Shown here: positions 1 through 9,096 of the stretch, piece by piece
Layout of the letters: each line of letters opens with the position of its first letter
Position numbering within the stretch: position 1 is the first letter of the stretch
DNA from: Ehretia macrophylla
Lineage: Eukaryota; Streptophyta; Magnoliopsida; Boraginales; Ehretiaceae
Assembly: GCA_037974665.1 (NCBI GenBank)
Contig: CM075783.1
Coordinates: forward strand, 46,996,042 to 47,060,041
Direction: 5' to 3'
DNA length: 64,000 nt
Program-made: the position numbers and the translations under genes
The notes under the pieces: model-generated
The model's database searches: none
Seen by the model: only the letters and a program-made list of their open reading frames with translations
Told to the model about the DNA's origin: nothing

Positions 1-786
1 GCCTACAACAATAGTTATCAAGCTACTATTGGTATGGCACCTTATGAGGCACTTTATGGGCGTAAATGCCGGTCTCCTCTCTACTGGGATGATGTTGGTG
101 AGATGAAGACTATCGACCCTACTCTCTTACCTGAAATGAACAAAATGATTGATCATGTGCAGCTTATCAGAAAAAGAATGCTTACAGCACAGAGCCGGCA
201 AAAGAGTTATGCAGATAGACGCCGTCGTGATCTGAATTTTACTGTAGGGGATCGAGTATTTCTAAAAATTTCTCCTCGCAAGGGTTTGATTCGGCATGGT
301 AAAGGAGGTAAACTCAGTCCTCAATATGTGGGACCATTTGAGATAACTGAAACTGTTGGTGATTTGGCTTACCATTTGGCTTTACCTCCCAGTCTGGGCA
401 GAATTCATGACGTATTCCATGTTTCCATGCTTCGGAAGTATCAGCCAGATCCCTCTCACATACTTGAGCCGGAACCGCTAGAGATCAGTGAAACTTTGAC
501 CTACACAGAGAAACCTCTTCGAATTGTTGATCAGAAAGTTCAAGAGCTGAGGACTAAAAGCATTCCGATGGTTAAAGTTCTGTGGGATCATCACGGAGTA
601 GATGATGCGACATGGGAAAGAGAGGATCAAATGCAGGAACGGTATCCAGAGTTATTCGCCGAATCATGTAAGAATTGCGTGGACGCAATTAGTTTAAGGG
701 GGAGAGGAAGTGACGCCCGAGATTTAGCCATGCATTTAATTATTGTTGCATCCCTTGTTTGCGCATTTACTTCTGTGCCTTACTAA
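1..786 (+). CDS. Element A: integrase C-terminus with chromodomain-like end (partial)
   Basis: The frame is open from the first base of the window, so the 5' part lies outside. It begins in the integrase core just past the DDE region ([20 protein letters not shown]). A GPY/F-type module follows (GKLSPQYVGPFEITE), then HDVFHVSMLRKY and the LEPEPLE stretch. The end is chromodomain-like (PMVKVLWDHHG ... ATWERED ... YPELF). Integrase joins element cDNA to host DNA, and the chromodomain is thought to steer insertion to heterochromatin. No stop precedes the polypurine tract, so the frame reads through it and about 75 bases into the 3' LTR. No stop or frameshift is visible in this piece. The family assignment is firm; whether the full element is intact cannot be told. 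Confidence 0.9.
   Translation, partial: AYNNSYQATIGMAPYEALYGRKCRSPLYWDDVGEMKTIDPTLLPEMNKMIDHVQLIRKRMLTAQSRQKSYADRRRRDLNFTVGDRVFLKISPRKGLIRHGKGGKLSPQYVGPFEITETVGDLAYHLALPPSLGRIHDVFHVSMLRKYQPDPSHILEPEPLEISETLTYTEKPLRIVDQKVQELRTKSIPMVKVLWDHHGVDDATWEREDQMQERYPELFAESCKNCVDAISLRGRGSDARDLAMHLIIVASLVCAFTSVPY
673..710 (+). other. Element A: pre-PPT hairpin and polypurine tract
   Basis: A perfect 7-bp inverted repeat, AATTGCG/CGCAATT (673-679 and 684-690, loop TGGA), stands just before the purine run TTTAAGGGGGAGAGGAAG. The purine run is the expected primer for plus-strand DNA synthesis and directly abuts the LTR. The same arrangement recurs in every element end in this window. Confidence 0.8.
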
Positions 787-1280
787 CTTACTTTTGTGAC
801 TACTATTCACTCCGTTTTTAAACTGATTTCTATTAGTTAATTAGCATTTTTATTAAATCATATTAATTGTAAAAGTAGTGGGAAAATGTGCATTTGAGCT
901 AAAGGCATTAGGAGAGCTCATTTAGAAAATGACTTTTGTAGTTGAATGAATAGTGTTACGTAACTAACTTAGGTAATTAACTAGCTAGCATATATTTTAC
1001 TATCTAAGCTCGTTTTAAGCTCAATAAGCGCATTATATTAGATCACTTAAGCACCCAAGCTTGACCCCACCCAACTAAAAACCTTAAATAGCAACTAAGG
1101 CTCACAAAACACAAAACAAAAGAAAAAAAAAGTGGGCAGAAACACTGTAGCTGGGCCGAGAGCAAGGAGAAGAGAAAAAAAAAAGATTTTGCTCATCAAC
1201 TCTCCAAATCAAGCCACTCCAAGCCTTGAGCAACTAGTGTAGGGTGTTTGCAAGGTTCCTAGGTGCTCCTACGCGTATTG

Positions 1281-2689
1281 GTGAGGGGTTTCACGGCTTG
1301 TTTTTGCATTTTTAAATAGTTGCTCATTTCTTGATTTGTTGAAAATATGATTAAATGCCATTGTAATTGTTATCTATGCTAATATACCATCTATATGAAT
1401 GCTAGAGAACACATTTGAGCCGTTGTTTCGCTTTTTAAACGGTTAGAATCGTTAATTTGAAATTTTGGGTGAATAGTGACGTTTTTCTAGGGTTTTGCGT
1501 AATTGCTCGAATTAGCTTGATTTAATGCTTCTAATAGACGCCTTAGGTGTTAGTGAAGGTAACCTAAAAGCCCCGTGTACTTGCATTGTCTATAAATCGC
1601 CTAAAATGGAAAATAGCCGACTTTAACTTGGGGCTTTTGGGGTTAATGCGAATCCGGGTGGATTCGGGCTTCAATTCTAGTATCCTTAGGCTACCTAGGT
1701 GCTATAGATGCCTTGATATCCCTTGTTTGAAGCCCGGACAATGTACGCGTAGTTTAAAGCCATAAGAGGAAATTTGGGGCTTTCGGGGTAATCGCGGGTA
1801 TTTGAATGAGTTAGAGGGTTGAGAGGGTACCTTGAGGGTTAGTTAGAAGGTTGGGAGAGTTCTCTTTGAAAATGAAATCATTAACTTTGGTTTGGAAAAG
1901 AAATAGTTCGAAAAACAAAGGGGTTTAGGTGCTATTTAGGTTGTCTCGCACTTCTAAACCCATGTCATGACTTCTTGAGTGTTTATAAGTGATTTTAAGT
2001 TGATTTGGAGCTTTTGGTATGATTCTAAACTTATCTTGCTAATGTCTCTTTGTAAAACTGCATATTTGCTTATATAATTGTTCTATTCTAATTGCATCGA
2101 GGTCAACCTACTTTGTTGATCCTCATGTGTGTTAATGCTTATATTATTGCTATTAACTTGCCATCGTTAAGTGCATTGCATAGTGGTTGCGCAACCATAG
2201 TGTCAGGGGCGGATGTGTTGAATATCGGCTGGGCGGCAGAGGGCTTGCCGGTGGATATTCAAACTCCGTGCCCTATTCCCTCATTCGCCTGGTCCGGAGA
2301 TTGCCAGGGGATGTTGGGTCGTAGGATTCAGGGTACATCCGGAGTACACCCACTGGAGTGTTTGGGGATTATACCGGCTTATCGTGATCGTGCTCGTGGT
2401 TCGTGGATCGTGAATGAAGACCAGTAAAGATTGGTGTATAGGGGATTGTGTGAAATGTATCCTTTTTTAATGTGTGGATTACTTAAGTCATCATTGTTTC
2501 TTAAATTGTCTAAGTGAAATTGCTGTATAACTGTATTATCTGTTGCATTGCACGCCCCGGGACTATATCCCTCACTGGGCAACAGTGGTTGCTCATACCT
2601 CGATATCTGTTTCAGGAGACGCTGAGGGTGATCCCCAGCTTGTTGATTTAGTTGAGGAAGAAGAAGTTCCGATCGAGCCTTTACCTTAG
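1281..2689 (+). other. Element A LTR: candidate intron and acidic second-exon frame
   Basis: Splicing 1280 to 2616 would join a leader exon to a short acidic frame (2616-2689, contains VEEEEVP, stop TAG 2687-2689). In the joined phase the leader is homologous to solo LTR P: both carry a KPxQA stretch and then ACGCGYATTG before the donor. I find no ATG in the leader of A or P, and A has an in-frame TAG shortly before the donor. What is seen is conserved signals plus a conserved frame. That it is spliced or translated is inference, and the start codon problem makes this copy weaker than L. Confidence 0.4.
2099..2124 (+). other. Invariant-loop hairpin in LTR A
   Basis: Arms GAGGTCAA and TTGATCCTC (one bulged base) enclose the loop CCTACTTTG. 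The same loop with different arms occurs in LTRs of B, G, H, E, I, J, P and L. Confidence 0.7.
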
Positions 2690-3202
2690 TTGCTGTGTTT
2701 GATAGCTTGAGGTGGTTAATGAATTGCTGGTATGTGGAAGATTCATCTGATTACCTTATGTACTATTTTGTAGCCCAAGGGCTATGTATATGCTTGTTAT
2801 ATAAGTTGAAGACTAGTTGGTTGTGTTGTAGCTTTGAAAGCCTATGAACTGTAATAACTTATAATCTACTTCTATTCGCTTTGCTTGCTTGGGAGTGAAT
2901 GACTTAAAGTAGAAATGTTTGGTCTTCCAATTATGTTTAATTGATTTCCTAGAATGTCATGATTATAAAACTATGTTGATAATAAGTTCTCGCATGCTTG
3001 TGTGTTTTGGAACTATTGTGTACCATAAGGCTCGGATGGCCTTAGAACTTTGTTGTTTATTTAAGAAAAGCTTGTATTGTATTGTTGGGACTTTGTTTAA
3101 GTGTTTACAGATTTTTAGAATGTCCACGGTACAGGGGAGACTCTGTCCGTGTGTCGGGTCCGGACTTAACCTTTAGCTTGGGGGTTGGGTCGGGGCGTGA
3201 CA

Positions 3203-6200
3203 GCGACTCAGGGTTATCAGGGTCGACCAACTGGTGGTGCACCTCAGCAGCAGAGGGTTCAGGCTCGGGCCTACGCAGTTGACTTGGAGGAGATGCCTGA
3301 GGAGACTGCAGTTGTGGAAGGTAACTTCATTATACTTGATCAACTTGTTAAAGTGTTGATTGATTCTGGTGTTATGTATTCTTTCATTACTCCTGCTTGT
3401 GTGCAACGTGTTAATGTGCAGCCTAAAAGATTGCCTTATGTGGTTGAGATTAGTACCTCTTTGACTGATAAGTATGTCACTGGCCTAGTTTGTAAGGATT
3501 GTAAAATACATGTTAAGGGGTATATTTTTCCTTCAGACCTTATCTTATTTCCTATCCGGGGGTACGATGTTATCTTGGGTATGGATTGGCTTTCTAAGTA
3601 TGATGCCCAGTTGAACTGTAGAACGAAGGTAGTACAGTTTCATTTGCCAGATCAGCCAGTAGTTGAAGTAGTAGCGAACCGGGGTGCTAAGACGAGTTTT
3701 GTTATCTCAGCAACTAAAGCTGTTAAGTTGGTGAGTAAGGGGTGTTTGGGTTATCTAGCTTATTTGATCAACAAGCCATCTGATAAGCTACAGCTGGAAG
3801 AAGTTCCTATTATTCGGGAATATCCCAATGTATTTCCCGAGGAATTGACAGGGTTACCGCCAGAGAGAGATGTGGAGTTTGTGATCAATCTTATTCCCGA
3901 TACTCAACCTATTTCAAAATCAGCGTACCGGATGGCACCAGCTGAGTTGAAAGAGCTGAAAACTCAGTTGCAGGAGTTAATAGAGAAGGGTTTCATTCAG
4001 TAGAGTTCTTCACCGTGGAGAGCACCTGTTTTATTTGTGAAGAAGAAAGATGGTACCTTGAGATTATGCATTGACTATCGTGGTTTGAATGAAGTGACCA
4101 TCAAGAACAAATATCCTTTGCCATTGATTGACGAGTTGTTTGATCAACTTCAGGGAGCCAAAGTCTACTCTAAGTTTGACTTGAGGCAGGGGTATTATCA
4201 GCTTCGGATTCACAAGGAGGATGTTCCAAAGTCTGCCTTCAGGACTCGGTACGGGCATTATGAGTTTGTAGTTATGCCCTTTGGATTAACTAATGCACCG
4301 ACAGCACTTATGGATCTTATGCATCGGATTTTTCAGCCATACTTAGACCAGTTCGTGGTGATCTTTATTGATGATATCTTGGTTTACTCTAATTCTGAAT
4401 CGGAGCACGAGTAACATCTACGGCTTGTCTTACAAAAGTTACAAGAGCATCAGTTGTTTGCGAAATTCAGCAAATGTGAATTTTGGCTGCAACGTATATC
4501 TTTTCTTGGCCATGTTATCACACAAAGCCGTATTCTGTAGATCCCACTAAGATTGAATCGGTGATGTCTTGGAAATGTCCGGAGAATGGTTTGGAGGTTC
4601 GTAGTTTTCTTGGCTTGGCGGGTTATTACCGTAGGTTTGACAAGGACTTTTCTAAGATTGCCGGGCCACTTTCTAAGTTAACTTAGAAACATACTAGCTT
4701 TGTTTGGGATAAGAAATGTGGGAGTGGGTTTCAGGAGTTGAAAAAGAGATTGACTACCGCTCCAGTACTTGCTCTACTAGAGGGGACCGATAATATGGTT
4801 ATCTACAGTAATGCATCCAAGGAGGGCTTGGGATGTGTACTTATGCAGAATGGTCGGGTTATTGCCTATGCTTCTAGAAAGCTGAAGCCTTATGAGGTAA
4901 ATTATCCGACTCATGATCTTGAGTTGACAACTGTTGTTTTCTCACTGAAAAAGTGGCTTCATTATTTGTGGGGCAGTAAGTTCGAGATTTTCACTAATCA
5001 TAAAAGTCTTAAGTATTTATTCTCATAGAAGGAGTTGAATATGCGTCAGCAGAGGTGGATAGAACTTCTTGGGGATTATAATTATTCTATCAGCTATCTG
5101 CCTGGGAAGGCAAATGTTGTGGCAGACGCTCTTAACCGTAAGGCGAGTGTTTCTTGTTTGGCTGTCAAGAAGTGGGAGGTTCTTGAGGAATTCACTTATT
5201 GGAGACTGGAGTTGACTCAGGTTGGGGTGATGTGTTCACATCTCCGTATTCAGTCTTTATTGCTGCCTCAGATCAGAGAAGCTCATCAACTTGATGTTAA
5301 ACTTCAGAAGATCAAGGATCATATCACGGATGATCAGACTGACTTCAAAGTGCACAAGTATGGTATTCTTCGGTTTCGGAATAGGGTTTGTGTTCCCAAT
5401 GAACTGGGTTTGAGGTGAAGTATACTATTCATCCTGGTGGAACCAAGATGTATCGGGACTTGAAGCAACATTGCTGGTGGAATAATATGAAAAGGGAGGT
5501 TGCTCAGTTTGTATCTAGATGTTTGACTTGTCAGTGAGTGAAAGCCGAGCATCAACGACCTGCAGGTTTGCTTCAACCGTTGGCTATACCACAGTGGAAA
5601 TGGGAGCATATTACGATGGACTTCGTCACTGGTTTGCCTAGAACACCGAGAGGTAATGATGCAGTTTGGGTTGTCGTGGATCGTTTGACGAAGACAGCTC
5701 ACTTTATTTCGATACGGATAGGAGATGAAGTTGCAAAGTTAACGGATCTTTATTTGGATTAGATTGTCAGACTTCACGAGATTCCATCTAGTATTGTCTC
5801 AGATCGAGATCCTCAATTTACTTCTCGCTTGTGGGAGAAACTTCAGGAGACTTTGGGTACTCAGTTGAATTTCAGTACCGCGTATCATCCACAGACCGAC
5901 GGTCAGTCTGAGAGCACTATTCAGATTCTGGAAGATATGCTCAGGGCTTGTGTTCTGGACTTCGGGAAGAACTGGGAGAAACATTTACCACTTGTCGAGT
6001 TTGCCTATAACAATAGTTATCAAGCTACTATTGGGATGACACCTTTTGCAGCTCTTTACTGTCGTAAGTGCCGTTCACCTTTGTATTGGGATGAAGTAGG
6101 GGAGATGAAGACTATTGATCCGACTATTATGCCAAAACTTCTAGAGAAGATTGAGAATGTTCAGTTGATCAGGCAGAGAATGCTTACCGCGCAGAGTAGA

Positions 6201-6710
6201 TTCAAGAGTTATGTTGATAAGCGTCGCTGGGACTTGGAGTTTGCAGTCGGGGATCAGGTTTTCTTGAAATTGTCTTCTCGTAAGGGGTTTGCTCGTTATA
6301 GTAAAGGTGGTAAGCTGAGTCTGAGGTTTGTTGGGCCATTTGAGATTACTGGCAGAGTTGGTAAGTTAGGATATCGGTTGGCTTTATCGGAGAATTTCTC
6401 TAATGTCCACGATGTATTTCACGTGTCTAATTTGCGAAAATATAATCAGGATCCTTCTCATATTCTCGAGCCAGAACCGTTACAGCTTCGTGAGAATCTG
6501 ACTTATGACGAGCGGCCGATTCGTATTCTTGATCAGATGGAACGAGAGTTGAGGTCGAAGAAGATTCCGATGGTTAAGGTGTTGTGGAAGCATGACGGTA
6601 TTGATGAGGCTACTTGGGAGAGGTAAAATCAGATGCAGCAGCAGTATCCAGATCTATTATGTACATCAAGTAAGAATTTCAAGGATGAAATTTCTTTAAG
6701 GGGGGAGAAT
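3203..6710 (+). pseudogene. Element B: decayed gag-pol (5' end split off by A)
   Basis: The first residues are the linker after the gag knuckles (TGGAPQQQRVQARAYAVD). Then come retropepsin (DSG-type active site near 3365, ILGMDWL near 3575), RT ([10 protein letters not shown] near 4070, FIDDILVYS near 4370), RNase H ([13 protein letters not shown] near 4805), the integrase zinc finger (5430-5535), DDE core (5615-5960), GPY/F module and chromodomain-like end (to about 6650). The frame is broken many times: stops at 4001, 4412, 4684, 5026, 5535 and 5759, a small deletion near 4520, a larger one at about 5416 removing part of the zinc finger region, and a stop at 6625. Its integrase end resembles that of M, and the LTRs are the same family. 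Non-functional. Confidence 0.93.
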
Positions 6711-6719
6711 GTGAAACCC
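6675..6719 (+). other. Element B: pre-PPT hairpin and polypurine tract
   Basis: The 7-bp stem AATTTCA/TGAAATT (6675-6681 and 6686-6692, loop AGGA) is followed by TTTAAGGGGGGAGAA, which abuts the LTR start. The stem sequence differs from that of A at paired positions. Confidence 0.8.
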
Positions 6720-9096
6720 CACTTTTCTATCTTATCTCGATTTGTGTGCTTTACCTCGTTTTGCGTGAATTGACCTGTTTATGTGCTATATGACTTAAAA
6801 TGTGTTAAATATGTGATTAATACTCCTAATACATGCTAAGTGTGCATTCATAAAATTTTCATAAAAAACGAAATCAGAAATTTTATCGCCGGTTTTGGTG
6901 AATAGTATTTTTGAACACCTGTCCGCTAAAATTTTTACAGGGGTGTTTTAAACGCTTTAAAACCTAGTCCTCGGGTATTAATAGACCCGTGTTTGATTAA
7001 AATGGATTTGGAATCGATTTTGAAATTTTAAAGATTTTTACACTTTCTTTTGCAAGAAAACGAGTTTTAAGCCGACTCGGGTGAAACTATTTTAATGTAA
7101 CACTCTTTGTCACCTAAAATATAAAGTCTAGAATTAATTTAGGTGTTAATTTAATAGTTGAGCAAGAAATAGTCAATAAAATGAATTAAAAGACTAGAAA
7201 ATAGAATTAAAAGACTAATAAAACTAACATTGACCATTTTTAATATGTTTGACCTTTACTTATATGCATCAACACACAATTGAAACAACACAAAACACAC
7301 TCCAAACACACACAAGGTGGCTGAAACTCCATGGCTTGTTTGTGAGCTTTTTCAACATCCTTTTCAAGCAAATTTTTCATTAAAAGTTGCAATTCAAGGC
7401 CAATTTCCATCAACCAAGACTTGATTCCACCTCTTGAGCATCCATTGAGCATCTTTGTAGCTTCAAAACACATCAAAGGTGAGAGAAAAATTCTATATCT
7501 CAAAAGTCATTTTTTATGTTTTTGCATATAATTGATTATTGAACCGTTAGAATGTTAATTTGAAGTTATATTAATGCTCAGTGCATGCTAAGGATCGATT
7601 ATATGTATTCTTGTAAGATTTGAACCGTTGTAGCATAAATTTTTATTTTCGGGTATTTAAAGTTGATAGATTGGCCATTTGTTGATTATTTTGAGTTGTA
7701 GTGGTTGAAATCGATTGTCATTGATTTCTAAAAGTTTGTTAATTACGTGGTAGCGCCATTATAATGCCGAATTTTCAATTGTGATGTTGCTGTGAAAATC
7801 CAAAAATTTCAGCCTAGGTGCATTGAGGTTTTAGGGTTGTTGGGCTTGATTTTGATGTGTCTTGGTTGGTTTCCGAGAGAGCTAATGTGGTTGATTGAAA
7901 GGGTGAGTGATAGAAACTGATTTGGAGTTGTTTGGATTAGTAGAATGTAAGATATGATTATTTGAAGTTTAGGTTGTCTTTCTTTAAAATGTTGAGTTAT
8001 GCCTTTAGATGATTGGGTGGTGTTTGAATGATTGAATTGTGAGTTGTTAATGGTTAGATTAAGGTTTCATTGTGTGTTTAATGCATGTTAAGTTGGATGG
8101 CCTACTTTGTCATCTAACTTAGTTGTTTGTGGTTTAATTGATTATTTGATGTTATATTGATGAAAAGATGATTATTGATTGATTATTGATGAACCGGGAG
8201 ATAGTCAACGAAAAAGGTTGTCTTCCTGTGATGTGATGTTTATTATTATTGCTGAGTCTTGGTATGTGTGTGCCACCTCTCGGGCAGCGTCGGGCTGATA
8301 ACGGCATGACTACCAGAGGCTACCCCCAGCTTGCATGACGGAGGTGTCATGGAGAGAGGGGATAGAGAGGTACCTCGGGTGCGTGAGTAATGGGGAGTTA
8401 TAAGAAGAACGGTTGAGATCGTGATGGCGTTTGGAGCTACACCAACTAGAGTATCCTTTATTGATTGGTCATTATAGTTATATGTTTATATTGTTATTAA
8501 TGTTTTATTGTGTGTTTACTGCTCAAAGGATCATTTCCAAGGAGTATAGTAAATACTGTTAGAGATCTATCGGATCCTCACTGAACTTGTTTTATATAAG
8601 CTCACTCTCTATTATTGCATGCATGTAGGTGTTACTGATTCCGATTACGGGTACGTTCCTCTTGAAGGGGAAAATGTGCCTTTCGTGGATGAGTCTTATG
8701 TGCAGGAGTGATTGCCATGAGATTGTTTGTAGTTGAAGTATTATGATGTATTATAAACCTACTTTAACTTAAAGACTTATGTATAATGGTGTAGTAGTCT
8801 TCTTTTTATCATGTTTAGATTACTAGTTGGTTTATAATCTATTTTGATATGTATGTATAGATTATGTATTATGTTGGAACGGAGGCGTATAACTAAGAAT
8901 GATTATTGTATAATATGGTTATGTTGTATATTGTTAACTTAATTGAGGAGTTAATTGTTGAATGGTTGAGGAGTTTGGTTGTATGATGTTCTGAGAGGTT
9001 GGTTTAGAGCCTCGGTGTCTTAATTACTATCGTTATATTGCCGAAATTCCGTTGCGTCCTGACTGATTGTAGGTGGAGTTGAGTTGGGGCGTGACA
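6720..9096 (+). mobile_element. Element B: 3' LTR (2.38 kb)
   Basis: It runs from TGTGAAACCCC to GGGCGTGACA. It is the same family as the LTRs of G, H, M and R, sharing long blocks such as the stretch before CTTATATGCATC. A TATA-like box lies at about 7259. Landmarks: donor 7478/7479 (AAAG|GTGAGA), CCTACTTTG hairpin 8090-8120, GTATCCTTT 8451-8459, branch-point hairpin 8582-8604 and acceptor TGTAG|GTG at 8628/8629. Element C sequence resumes right after the end, at 9097. Confidence 0.9.
7331..8711 (+). other. Candidate two-exon small-protein frame in LTR B
   Basis: Exon 1 runs from ATG 7331 to 7478 and exon 2 from 8629 to the TGA at 8709-8711; together 231 nt, a whole number of codons. One in-frame TGA (7343-7345) interrupts exon 1. 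The first part shares NSRP, LEHPLSIF and ASKHIKG stretches with LTRs G and H. The second is acidic (DYGYVPLEGENVPFVDESYV) and closely matches G and H. The product would have a basic start, a hydrophobic middle and an acidic tail. Splicing is inferred from consensus signals only; I do not recognise the protein. Confidence 0.5.

Larger units (their letters stand above)
711..3202 (+). mobile_element. Element A: 3' LTR (2.49 kb)
   Basis: The LTR runs from TGACGCCCGA directly after the polypurine tract to GGGCGTGACA. It is the same family as solo LTR P (52783-55274), which has the same length, and related starts and ends. A TATA-like CTTAAATAG lies near 1083. Inside are the shared LTR landmarks: donor ATTG|GTGAGG at 1280/1281, CCTACTTTG hairpin 2099-2124, GTATCCTTT 2457-2465, branch-point hairpin 2576-2595 and acceptor TTTCAG|GAG at 2615/2616. 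The sequence right after the LTR (3203) is the interior of element B's gag, so A appears to be inserted in B, with GCGAC (3203-3207) as the expected target copy. Confidence 0.88.

Noticed and set aside
2092-2427. Open frame over the GC-rich LTR block in A, with relatives in J (43659-43955) and P (53569-53865)
   Set aside because: The peptides look alike in these three LTRs, but the other families do not keep any frame there and no start or splice signal fits. Treated as conserved DNA or RNA, not as a gene.
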